A stretch of 12,588 bases of DNA from JAZDFP01 sp043801445 (GTDB lineage: Bacteria > Planctomycetota > MHYJ01 > JACQXL01), in assembly GCA_043801445.1 (NCBI GenBank), contig JAZDMB010000011.1, positions 1 to 12,588 of the forward strand. Reading direction: 5' to 3'. The notes under the pieces are model-generated. The model was not told the origin of the DNA, did no database searches, and was given only the letters and a program-made list of their open reading frames with translations. This document shows positions 1 through 6,446 of this stretch, one piece after another (positions within the stretch are counted from its first letter, which is position 1; each line of letters begins with the position of its first letter). A program made the translations under genes and the position numbers.

Positions 1-642
1 TTCCTGGGAAGTTGTGGCAGTGCCATATGAAGTAGTAGTGCCATAATTGAAATAGGCAGTGGTATTACTTCCTTTGGGATTAATCGTGGCATTTAATCTG
101 GCTGCGTTATAAGTGATATTGTTAGCGGCATTAGTAACGCAAACAGGCACTAATCCTACAGTAGTAAAGGTCTGATTTAACCCATTGTATACAAGACCCG
201 CATAACTATTGCCTACGATTGCCCTGATTCTGAAGTTATAGGTGGTATTTGGTGATAATCCGGTTATGTTAGCGGATAGACTGATAGGATCCGCGCTGGA
301 GCCGGATTGCAGATTAATATTTTGAGAAGCGGTAGTGCTGCCATATGACATAGTTGTCCCGTATTGGAAATATACAAAAGTATCAACACCAATGGGAATG
401 ACCGTGCCGTTTAGGGTGGCAATAGTCTGATTGATGTTAGTGGCTGAATTGGTTGTGATTGACAATCCGGATTGATCCGATGCACTGCTACCGCTGGGGT
501 TTTCAACGCCGGCGCCACAGCCGCCATAATTAAAGGCAACAACAAAGGCTATAATAAATATGAATGCTCCGATGCTACGATACGGAGCAGTCCGCATCAG
601 AAGGCATCGGACTGCTGCAATCCTTACCCATAATTTATTCAT
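1..642 (-). CDS. exported protein with fibronectin type III-like repeats (5' part, C-terminus outside window)
   Basis: Reading the minus strand from an ATG at 642 gives 214 codons without a stop to the window edge. Residues 25-40 are strongly hydrophobic and end in Y-G-G-C at Cys42, so this is either a lipoprotein with a poor lipobox or a plain Sec-exported protein. After a Ser/Gly-rich spacer (about 46-60) comes a beta-rich unit of about 95 residues (62-162) with the core FQYGTT-x-SYGSTT, then LSPNTTYNFRIRA and a closing QTFTT, as in fibronectin-III-like domains of surface proteins. A second unit begins near 165 and repeats the core as FNYGTTTSYGTATT, so the full protein is probably a tandem array. 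No enzymatic motif is visible. Neither start has a good ribosome site; Met16 (codon 597-595) would give a more ordinary signal peptide and is a real alternative. Role beyond exported beta-domain protein is unknown. Confidence 0.75.
   Translation of the reverse strand, partial: MNKLWVRIAAVRCLLMRTAPYRSIGAFIFIIAFVVAFNYGGCGAGVENPSGSSASDQSGLSITTNSATNINQTIATLNGTVIPIGVDTFVYFQYGTTMSYGSTTASQNINLQSGSSADPISLSANITGLSPNTTYNFRIRAIVGNSYAGLVYNGLNQTFTTVGLVPVCVTNAANNITYNAARLNATINPKGSNTTAYFNYGTTTSYGTATTSQE
567..615. repeat. palindromic segment inside the signal-peptide region
   Basis: Three overlapping inverted repeats are visible: TCCGATGC 568-575 with GCATCGGA 604-611, GCAGTCCG 587-594 with CGGACTGC 608-615, and CTCCG 567-571 with CGGAG 583-587. 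The segment codes on the minus strand for residues 10-25 of the fibronectin-like protein, lying between the basic N-terminus and the hydrophobic core. It may be an inserted palindromic element (inference) or a fold in the 5' end of the mRNA. Confidence 0.55.
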
Positions 643-809
643 ACATGTATTCTTTTACAAAATACTAATTAAAATAAATTACCATATTGAAGTCGTTTGT
701 AGTCTGCGCTATAAATTTCCGTTTAATTTTAATGTATTCAGTTGTAGCAACTCTGTGGCAGGTTTCAACGGCTCTCGGAGAATTTATAAATCCAAATACT
801 TCTTTAATA

Positions 810-838
810 AATATATATTTGATTCACAATAATGTCAA
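810..838 (-). promoter_or_regulatory. probable sigma70-type promoter for the fibronectin-like gene
   Basis: On the minus strand a perfect TTGACA (838-833) is followed after exactly 17 nt by TATATT (815-810), one mismatch from the consensus -10. Transcription would start near 803 and give a leader of about 160 nt before the ATG at 642. Confidence 0.5.
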
Positions 839-905
839 GGATAATTTAGTATTAGTATATAATATTCAGAAGGAAGATTAATAGAAGAAATGTAGATTCG
901 CCGCA

Positions 906-950
906 CCTGCCCGAATGAACACCCGCCCGAACGACCGAAGATCGGGCAGG
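906..950. repeat. GC-rich palindrome (REP-like)
   Basis: A perfect 9-bp inverted repeat, CCTGCCCGA (906-914) and TCGGGCAGG (942-950), encloses a 27-nt loop. A second left arm, GCCCGA at 925-930, could pair with the same right arm. No T-tract follows, so it does not look like an intrinsic terminator. GGCAGGCAGATT at 967-978 recurs exactly at 6139-6150 beside another palindrome. A further small hairpin lies at 993-1003 (CCCC/GGGG). Confidence 0.6.
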
Positions 951-1023
951 CAGGTTACGCCAAGTAGGCAGGCAGATTAAATAAAGAAACCACCCCGCTG
1001 GGGCGGGACTCCGCTGTCGCTTC

Positions 1024-1140
1024 GCAGATGAACACGGATAATTCTTATAAGAAGGCCAGAAAGACAGGAAAGAATTAATCCTCTTGGTCTCATGGTTTCC
1101 TTATAATTATTACGGCTCCGCGTTCTCTGTGTCTCTGTGA
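1024..1140. repeat. degenerate dispersed intergenic repeat, copy 1
   Basis: Three words here recur upstream of purC: GCAGAT..ACACGGATAA at 1024-1041 (compare 6144-6161), a 30-nt stretch starting CTTGG at 1083-1112 (compare 6330-6359, about 20 of 30 positions identical), and TTCTCTGTGTCTCTGT at 1123-1138 (compare 6279-6294, 14 of 16). The order differs between copies, which suggests worn or composite elements. Confidence 0.5.
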
Positions 1141-1189
1141 CTAATTTTTCTTGACAATACCTTTGAAATGGTTTTCAACATTTTCAATT

Positions 1190-4100
1190 ATGAATAAATA
1201 TAAATTGTTTCTGCTGGTTTCATTGGTCGCATTTATTGCTTCATGTTCGGCTATTCCGAAAGAGATGCCCAAGGTGATTCCTGATAGGACCATCATTTCA
1301 CCTGCCCGACCGGCTGGGTCAGGCGGGAAAGATGCCTGGCTCGGCATCGTCGGGAAGCCTGCCGCCAATGGTGTGGAAGTTACGGATTTATACGTGAATT
1401 CACCGGTCAGCCAATCCGGTATAAAGAAGGGCGATGTTATTATAGAATGTGACTCAACGAAGATTGTTGATACCGAGTCGCTTTTATCAGCCATCAGCCT
1501 GAAAAAAGCCGGGGATACAATCAAGATAAAGTTCGTCCGCCAGGAAGAAACCATAGAGATAATTGATTCGGTCTCAAAGACACAAACCACCGTCTCAAAA
1601 GAGGAATTTCTCAGGCGATACCAGGGATTCAGGGAAGGCACTAATCCGGGCGATAAGCTGGAGTTTACTGTCCAAAAAAAGTCAGTGGTAAAAGAATTGA
1701 CACTTGCGCTGATTTCTCCGCCCAAGATATTTCATCCGGTTGCGCCGCCTGAACCGCCCAAGCCCGAATTGCGCGGTGCTAAAAAGGCCGGCTGGATGGG
1801 TATCAGTATGGGACCAATAAAGGACCTGACCAAGATGGGTATGGAAAAAGGGCAGGGCGGGATAAAGATAAATTCAGTATCGCCCTCGTCACCGGCTGAA
1901 AAGGGCGGACTCAAGACAGGCGATATCGTCATTGCATACGACACCAATACCTTCTCGGGCGAGGAATCAGGATACATGGATAAAATATCCGAACATATAA
2001 AGAACGTGGGTAGCGGCGGAATCGTGCCATTGACCATTCTTCGTATTGTGAATGATATTAATCTGAGCATTAATAATAAGAATGAGCCGATTGAGGCGGA
2101 TAAAGTTACGGATGCTATCAACAACCTCAAAACCGGCGATTTGATGAAGACGGAAATAGTCAGGAATATCCGGAAACTTGAATTGAAGATAACCCTGGGC
2201 ACGCGGATGATGGCCACTAACAAGGAACAATCCGAGCCGGAGCCCAATGACAAGATACATCCTGAATTAGCTGATTACACCATACCCATAGAAATCCTGG
2301 CCAAAAAGATTATCAGCGATACCGGCATAACGGACAAATACCAGGACCTGCTTAAACGTTACAGCGATGACGAAAAGGGCGCTGACGATTTCCGGTTGAG
2401 GGATATGCGTTACCTGCACCGCGACCCGTTCAAGATTCCCAGGGTCTGCGATGATTTGATAGCTAATGTCAGGAATAGTGTTTCGAACTGTGATAATGCC
2501 GGGCTTCTGGAAACAATCTCTGCCCGGTTGGATGAGGTTATATCATCGGATGCAGCCTTTTTACTGCTACCCTGTGCCATAGGCAGACCCGCCTCTGGCG
2601 GGGGCGAAGACATCGCACTGATGAAACTCAAGACCGGAATCTCGTTGGAGGAGCATTGCCAGCAAATTGAGGAATTGCTTAAACGGACTGAGAAATACCG
2701 CAAAGAAGCGTTTGCCGGATTGACTGATGATGATATTTTGTTCATAAAGGATAATATTTACGGATTGACCGACCGCTGGATGCGCGATAGTAATCTTGCG
2801 GATCCTAATGAGGTCAGTAAACGCAATGAGATTGATAAGAAACTGATACAATTATGCGGCTATGTCAATTACCAAAAACTATTCGTTGCAGGCAAAATGC
2901 TCACCTGTGTCTTGTCCCAGGAATATCTGGACGGGCTTAAGAAAGATATTGAGCGCGAAGGAAAAGATAAAGAAGGTATTCTGATTAGCAAGGATACGCC
3001 ATTCGGAAAGATTATCATCGCCGGTAAGGGTAATAACAAGTATCAGGAAAATGCCGCAATAATCATAGACCTGGGCGGTGATGATTTCTATGCCAACCGG
3101 TTAGGCGGGTCGGTCATGCCAGAGCAGCCTTTTTCGATTATCATTGATTTTGAAGGCAATGACCGTTATTCATCATATGAATACGGATGCCAGGGCGCCG
3201 GATTTATGGGTGTGGGCATACTTTATGACGGCGCGGGCGACGATATTTATATTGCCCAGGACTGGGCACAAGGCAGCGGTCTGCTGGGTATCGGTATCCT
3301 GGTTGATAATAACGGAAATGATAGCTTTAAGGGACAGGAATATACCCAGGGCGCCGGACTATTCGGGATAGGTATATTGATAAACCGGGCGGGCAACGAT
3401 TCTTATCAGGCAAATAAATCTTCTCAGGGATTTGCCGGTCCCAAGGCCTTCGGGCTGCTGATTGATACCGAGGGCGATGACAATTATCTGGCCAGCACCA
3501 AACATCCCAATGGCTATCCGGATAATCCCGGGACATTTGACGGCTGGTCCCAGGGATGCGGCACGGGTATGCGGGCATATGCAGACCCGTCTATGAGCCG
3601 TTCAGGCGGAATCGGCGCGCTGATTGACGAGAACGGGGCTGATAATTATGAAGCCGGCACATTCTCACAGGGCGGCGGATATTTTTTCGGCTGGGGCATG
3701 CTTTGCGATGCGGGTAATAATAATGATAACTATTTAGGCACCAGATATGCCCAGGGATTTGCGGCGCATTCGGCGCTCGGATATTTCATCGACGAAGGCG
3801 GCGATGACCGGTATAAAACACTGTGCGGCGTGGTAGCCGGTCTTTCATGGGACCTGACCTGCGTGGCTTTTATAGACAAAGGCGGGAATGACATCTACGA
3901 TGCAGGCGGATTCTCGCGGGGCGCCACGGCGCATAACGGTTTCTGCCTATTTATGGATTTGGGGGGCAAGGACATTTATAAAGACAGCGTTGCTAATACC
4001 GCAGGCAATACCTACCACGGCGGGTATAGTTTATCGGTGTTTCTGGACAAGGGGCCTGAGGAAGACAGCTACCCCAATCGCATCAATAATAATATAGAAG

Positions 4101-4228
4101 TTAATACCGAATACTCTATTTTTATAGACACGGATAAAGAGATAGAAGACCTGCTCAAGGATGACAATTACAAGGGAATGTTGAAGAATAATATCAAGCC
4201 AAAAGAAAAGACCAAGCCAAATGACTGA
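1190..4228 (+). CDS. lipoprotein with two PDZ domains and twelve GxDxY repeats
   Basis: This 1012-residue protein is predicted to be a lipid-anchored envelope protein. The ATG at 1190 is chosen over an upstream TTG at 1151 because it directly starts a lipoprotein signal peptide, with lipobox I-A-S-C at Cys19 and Ser at +2; no good ribosome site precedes either start. PDZ-like domain 1 spans about 48-121 and carries the typical SPVSQSGIKKGDVII core; a related strand pair recurs near 153-174. PDZ-like domain 2 spans about 200-292 with SPSSPAEKGGLKTGDIVI. A Pro-rich linker (182-193) separates them. Residues of about 355-605 are mainly helical and unrecognised. Residues 624-961 form twelve glycine-rich repeats. 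No HtrA-type protease domain or catalytic triad accompanies the PDZ domains, so a scaffold or substrate-binding role is inferred, not shown. Two short in-frame palindromes are translated. It stands alone, apparently monocistronic. Confidence 0.85.
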   Translation: MNKYKLFLLVSLVAFIASCSAIPKEMPKVIPDRTIISPARPAGSGGKDAWLGIVGKPAANGVEVTDLYVNSPVSQSGIKKGDVIIECDSTKIVDTESLLSAISLKKAGDTIKIKFVRQEETIEIIDSVSKTQTTVSKEEFLRRYQGFREGTNPGDKLEFTVQKKSVVKELTLALISPPKIFHPVAPPEPPKPELRGAKKAGWMGISMGPIKDLTKMGMEKGQGGIKINSVSPSSPAEKGGLKTGDIVIAYDTNTFSGEESGYMDKISEHIKNVGSGGIVPLTILRIVNDINLSINNKNEPIEADKVTDAINNLKTGDLMKTEIVRNIRKLELKITLGTRMMATNKEQSEPEPNDKIHPELADYTIPIEILAKKIISDTGITDKYQDLLKRYSDDEKGADDFRLRDMRYLHRDPFKIPRVCDDLIANVRNSVSNCDNAGLLETISARLDEVISSDAAFLLLPCAIGRPASGGGEDIALMKLKTGISLEEHCQQIEELLKRTEKYRKEAFAGLTDDDILFIKDNIYGLTDRWMRDSNLADPNEVSKRNEIDKKLIQLCGYVNYQKLFVAGKMLTCVLSQEYLDGLKKDIEREGKDKEGILISKDTPFGKIIIAGKGNNKYQENAAIIIDLGGDDFYANRLGGSVMPEQPFSIIIDFEGNDRYSSYEYGCQGAGFMGVGILYDGAGDDIYIAQDWAQGSGLLGIGILVDNNGNDSFKGQEYTQGAGLFGIGILINRAGNDSYQANKSSQGFAGPKAFGLLIDTEGDDNYLASTKHPNGYPDNPGTFDGWSQGCGTGMRAYADPSMSRSGGIGALIDENGADNYEAGTFSQGGGYFFGWGMLCDAGNNNDNYLGTRYAQGFAAHSALGYFIDEGGDDRYKTLCGVVAGLSWDLTCVAFIDKGGNDIYDAGGFSRGATAHNGFCLFMDLGGKDIYKDSVANTAGNTYHGGYSLSVFLDKGPEEDSYPNRINNNIEVNTEYSIFIDTDKEIEDLLKDDNYKGMLKNNIKPKEKTKPND
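1301..1327. repeat. in-frame palindrome translated within the PDZ lipoprotein (1)
   Basis: Arms CCTGCCCGACC (1301-1311) and GGTCAGGCGGG (1317-1327) match at 9 of 11 positions as an inverted repeat, with a 5-nt loop. The element is exactly 27 nt, nine codons, encoding PARPAGSGG (residues 38-46) between the lipoprotein tether and PDZ domain 1. The left arm shares CCTGCCCGA with the intergenic palindrome at 906-914. Confidence 0.6.
2588..2602. repeat. in-frame palindrome translated within the PDZ lipoprotein (2)
   Basis: A perfect 6-bp inverted repeat, CCCGCC (2588-2593) and GGCGGG (2597-2602), has the 3-nt loop TCT. It is read in frame as PASGG after an Arg, giving RPASGG at residues 466-471 inside an otherwise helical region, close in sequence to RPAGSGG at residues 40-46. 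Confidence 0.5.
3059..4072 (+). repeat. twelve tandem GxDxY protein repeats (coding)
   Basis: The C-terminal third of the PDZ lipoprotein is a tandem array. Each unit begins with three or four hydrophobic residues and usually Asp, then G-[GN]-[DN]-D-x-Y/F, then often an S/A/T-Q-G motif and a Gly-rich return to the next strand. Cores in order: LGGDDFY, FEGNDRY, GAGDDIY, NNGNDSF, RAGNDSY, TEGDDNY, ENGADNY, AGNNNDNY, EGGDDRY, KGGNDIY, LGGKDIY, KGPEEDSY. Cleanest spacing is 26 residues (units 3-4); unit 6 carries a loop of about 27 extra residues. A beta-solenoid is likely, with Asp-rich turns recalling RTX calcium sites but not matching the RTX nonapeptide. Confidence 0.8.
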
Positions 4229-4235
4229 AGAATAA

Positions 4236-4256
4236 TTCACCACGAAGAATACAGAG
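4236..4256. repeat. short dispersed intergenic repeat, inverted copy
   Basis: Eight nt after the lipoprotein stop, TTCACCACGAAG followed by AATACAGAG is the reverse complement of a CTCTGTATTCTTCGTGGTGAA-type motif (split here as CTCTGTATT and CTTCGTGGTGAA). It resembles the CTCTGTGTCTCTGT word at 1125-1138 and the TTTCGTGG word at 6335-6342. The rest of the gap to 4400 shows nothing I can name. Confidence 0.4.
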
Positions 4257-4399
4257 AAACGGCTACATAAAACTGTCCCTCTGGTCCACCACATTTAGCC
4301 ACCAAAACACCCATCCGGTTATTGCAAAATAAAAAGTCGGTAATTCAGAAAGAAAATGAACCTTCCCGGTTTTTACCCGTTTATATGATCGGAGAAAAG

Positions 4400-4500
4400 T
4401 CCCGACACTCGCCTGATTAGTCAGGCAGGTTCGTCGGGATAACTCGCTGTCCCTAACGGGATTCCCTGCGGTCATAACGACCAAAGGTCTAACAGCGAGT
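4400..4500 (+). promoter_or_regulatory. strongly foldable leader upstream of the toroid gene
   Basis: Two adjacent structures can be drawn. The first nests GCCTGA 4411-4416 / TCAGGC 4421-4426 inside TCCCGA 4400-4405 / TCGGGA 4434-4439. The second is closed by a perfect 9-bp stem, ACTCGCTGT 4442-4450 / ACAGCGAGT 4492-4500, enclosing GGTC 4470-4473 / GACC 4479-4482. The second stem ends 2 nt before the AGGAGG ribosome site at 4503-4508, so it could affect translation. It matches no riboswitch I recognise. GTCGGGATAAC at 4433-4443 recurs at 7376-7386, so part of it is probably a repeat element. Confidence 0.5.
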
Positions 4501-4514
4501 AAAAGGAGGCCGTT

Positions 4515-6101
4515 ATGATAACCAATCATCAAAATAGCCATTCGGAAGAAATCCTGATTCAGGAAGGTTCTGTCGCAGAAAAAGCAATGGAACATAAATT
4601 AGATTTCAATCTCTGGTTGCAGATGCATATTCACAATGCGCCGTGGTGGGGTTTATCGCTTGTTTTCCATATTTTTTTAATCCTTATACTTGCCTCAATC
4701 CCCTCTTCAGGCAATAACCTGATACCGGAAATACCGCGTGAAATCACTTTTAATCCTGATAAACCGGAACCGGACATGCCTAAAATACCTGATGACCCGA
4801 TTAACCAGATTGACCCAGAAAAGATGGATACAAAATTGGTCGACCCGCAAAATCCTGATGACACTAAACCGCCCAGTCCGGACGACATAGACACACTGAG
4901 TAATATTATTGACAATAAACTGGTAGGCAATAATGACGCAATAGGTATTGGTAGCGGATTAGGTCCCAAAAGACGACGTGGTCGACAAGTAGAACACATT
5001 GCCAAGGTTTCTGAATCTGCCGTGTTAGCAGGACTTATCTGGTTAGCCAGGCACCAGAATCCTGACGGTTCATGGGGCGCCAAGTCATTCCAGAATCAAT
5101 GCCGCGGCGTCAAATGTTCGGGCACGGGCGATGAACAATATAATATAGGCCTGACCGGATTATCAATGCTTGCCTTCACAGGCGCCGGTTATACTAATAG
5201 TTCACGGGATAATTACGAAGGCATCTGTTTCGGCGATGTCGTTCGAAAAGGCGCGCTCTATCTTACCGGTATCCAGCTTTCGGACGGTGCTTTCGGCGGT
5301 GTCAAAGAAGGTAAATTTATGTATAATCAGGCATTGGCTACATATGCTATGGCTGACCTTTATGCTTTAACTATGGATAATCCGGCCGGTGTTTATTTCA
5401 AAGATTCCGTAGAAAGAGCGGTTAAATATATTTTAGATGCCCAGAATCCCGGCAAGGCATGGCGTTATCAGCCCAAAAGCGGTCAGAATGATACCTCGGT
5501 CAGCGGGTGGGTCACGATGGCTTTGAAAGCCGCAGAAGGCAGCAATATTCCCGTTCCGCCGGAGGCATTCAACGGCATTAAATCATTCTTTGATGATGTT
5601 ACCGATAAAAATTACGGCAAGGTCGGTTATACGGAACTCGGTAGCCTTGCGGTCAGGGGAGATGAAGACCAGCGCCTGGTGAATGCCAATACGATACCGC
5701 CTTCTCTTACCGCCATCGGTATAATGGCTCGCATCTTTATAGATAAAAAAACTACCGACCCATTAATAAAGCTTGGAATTAGCCAGATTCTTTCAAAACT
5801 GCCGGCATGGGATACTTCCAATCCCTGCATCATTGATTATTATTACTGGTTTTATGCGTCATATTGCTTGTTTCAGTATGATGGGCCTAAGGGACAGGGT
5901 TGGACTGCTTGGAATGAGAAAATCAAAGACGTTTTATTAAAACATCAACGCACTAAACCGGACGGTTGCGCTGATGGCAGTTGGGATTCTCTTGACCGGT
6001 GGAGTAATGAAGCCGGAAGGGTTTATTGTGTTGCCACTAACGTTCTAACATTGGAAGTTTATTATCGTCTCGGTATAGTTAAATTAGGAGTAAAACACTA
6101 A
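4515..6101 (+). CDS. membrane-anchored alpha/alpha-toroid (squalene-cyclase-fold) repeat protein
   Basis: A 528-residue protein with a strong ribosome site (AGGAGG, 6 nt before the ATG). The N-terminus is hydrophilic; one transmembrane helix lies at about 45-62 (GLSLVFHIFLILILASI); a Pro/Asp-rich linker follows (about 70-125), then a basic KRRRGR patch (152-157). Residues of about 165-520 form the toroid: GLIWLARHQNPDGSWGAK (173-190), DEQYNIGLTGLSMLAF, QLSDGAFGG, DTSVSGWVTMAL and a late DGSWDS are the repeated helix and QW-like motifs of the prenyltransferase/squalene-oxidase repeat family. The DxDD-type acid motif of squalene cyclases is not visible, so terpene cyclisation is unlikely. The single helix plus Pro-rich linker suggests the toroid is extracytoplasmic (inference). 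Such proteins are common and uncharacterised in planctomycetes. Substrate or partner unknown. Confidence 0.8.
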   Translation: MITNHQNSHSEEILIQEGSVAEKAMEHKLDFNLWLQMHIHNAPWWGLSLVFHIFLILILASIPSSGNNLIPEIPREITFNPDKPEPDMPKIPDDPINQIDPEKMDTKLVDPQNPDDTKPPSPDDIDTLSNIIDNKLVGNNDAIGIGSGLGPKRRRGRQVEHIAKVSESAVLAGLIWLARHQNPDGSWGAKSFQNQCRGVKCSGTGDEQYNIGLTGLSMLAFTGAGYTNSSRDNYEGICFGDVVRKGALYLTGIQLSDGAFGGVKEGKFMYNQALATYAMADLYALTMDNPAGVYFKDSVERAVKYILDAQNPGKAWRYQPKSGQNDTSVSGWVTMALKAAEGSNIPVPPEAFNGIKSFFDDVTDKNYGKVGYTELGSLAVRGDEDQRLVNANTIPPSLTAIGIMARIFIDKKTTDPLIKLGISQILSKLPAWDTSNPCIIDYYYWFYASYCLFQYDGPKGQGWTAWNEKIKDVLLKHQRTKPDGCADGSWDSLDRWSNEAGRVYCVATNVLTLEVYYRLGIVKLGVKH

Positions 6102-6144
6102 CCTGCCCGCCCCGTCCCGAACCAACGGGGTCGGGAACGGCAGG
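6102..6144. repeat. GC-rich palindrome immediately after the toroid stop codon
   Basis: Outer arms CCTGCC (6102-6107) and GGCAGG (6139-6144) enclose TCCCGA (6115-6120) and TCGGGA (6131-6136); CCG 6112-6114 can extend the inner stem with CGG 6138-6140 as an alternative. It begins one base after the TAA. With no T-run following, it may act as a 3' mRNA stabiliser or REP-like element rather than a classical terminator. Confidence 0.6.
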
Positions 6145-6359
6145 CAGATTGACACGGATAAGAATTCGTTCCACTCCAGAATGAAGTTACCCAAGCAAAA
6201 CTGCTTCGGGATCCCCCAAACAACCTCTCTGAATAGCCCATCGGGAAAAGACACAGAGGTCACAAAGAATTCTTAGTGTTCTTTGTGTCTTTGTCCCAAA
6301 ATGGGATAAATGGTGGAAATAAATTTCATCTTGGTTTCGTGGCCTCTTAATATATATTA
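6144..6359. repeat. degenerate dispersed intergenic repeat, copy 2, with hairpin
   Basis: This stretch carries the same words as 1024-1140: GCAGAT..ACACGGATAA at 6144-6161, TTCTTTGTGTCTTTGT at 6279-6294 and the CTTGG-initiated 30-mer at 6330-6359. Within it a perfect 9-bp inverted repeat, CACAAAGAA 6261-6269 / TTCTTTGTG 6279-6287, extends imperfectly outward to about 6250 and 6298. No coding potential is apparent. Confidence 0.5.
6190..6210. repeat. small intergenic hairpin
   Basis: CCCAAGCA (6190-6197) can pair with TGCTT-C-GGG (6202-6210) across an AAAC loop with one bulged C. No T-tract of terminator type follows. It is one more palindrome in the 345-nt gap between the toroid gene and purC, which otherwise holds only dispersed repeats and the purC upstream region. 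Confidence 0.4.
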
Positions 6360-6415
6360 TATTTTGATTGACTATTCGGATTATTTCTAATAATAATTGC
6401 TTGAGTACATTCTCA

Positions 6416-6421
6416 TATAAT
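6416..6421 (+). promoter_or_regulatory. possible purC -10 element
   Basis: A perfect TATAAT lies 25 nt before the purC ATG, but no -35 stands at proper spacing (TTGAGT at 6401-6406 is too close). An alternative is TTGACT 6368-6373 with TAATAA 6391-6396 at 17-nt spacing. Either could drive purC; neither is certain. Confidence 0.3.
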
Positions 6422-6446
6422 CGAAGAATATAAAACAAAATTTATT

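Larger units (their letters stand above)
643..1189. other. 547-nt intergenic region between divergent genes
   Basis: I see no convincing gene here; the open frames are short, lack recognisable protein features, and one overlaps the divergent gene. The left part (643-880) is AT-rich and holds a minus-strand promoter with a leader of about 160 nt, including a small hairpin AGTTG 740-744 / CAACT 748-752. The right part (900-1140) is GC-rich and repetitive, with palindromes and degenerate dispersed repeats. I recognise no riboswitch in the leader. A plus-strand promoter for the gene at 1190 could not be assigned with confidence. Confidence 0.6.

Noticed and set aside
560..881. Two overlapping short plus-strand open frames (90 and 64 codons).
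   Set aside because: They overlap the minus-strand signal-peptide coding region and its promoter, lack ribosome sites and show no recognisable protein features.
901..1010. Closely spaced short repeats that might suggest a CRISPR array.
   Set aside because: There are no regular direct repeats of constant length with unique spacers; these are inverted repeats and degenerate words, and no cas gene is nearby.
1151..1189. TTG at 1151 as an upstream start for the PDZ lipoprotein, and the same TTGACA as a -35 box.
   Set aside because: The added 13 residues would spoil the lipoprotein signal peptide. As a promoter, no acceptable -10 lies 16-18 nt downstream.
3059..4072. RTX (hemolysin-type calcium-binding) repeats.
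   Set aside because: The 26-residue spacing and G-x-D-x-Y core do not follow the tandem GGxGxDxUx nonapeptide, and no type I secretion signal or transporter is seen; the protein has a lipoprotein signal instead.
4263..4595. A 110-codon minus-strand open frame across the intergenic region and the start of the toroid gene.
   Set aside because: It runs through the palindromic leader, overlaps a well-supported gene and its product looks like a translated repeat.
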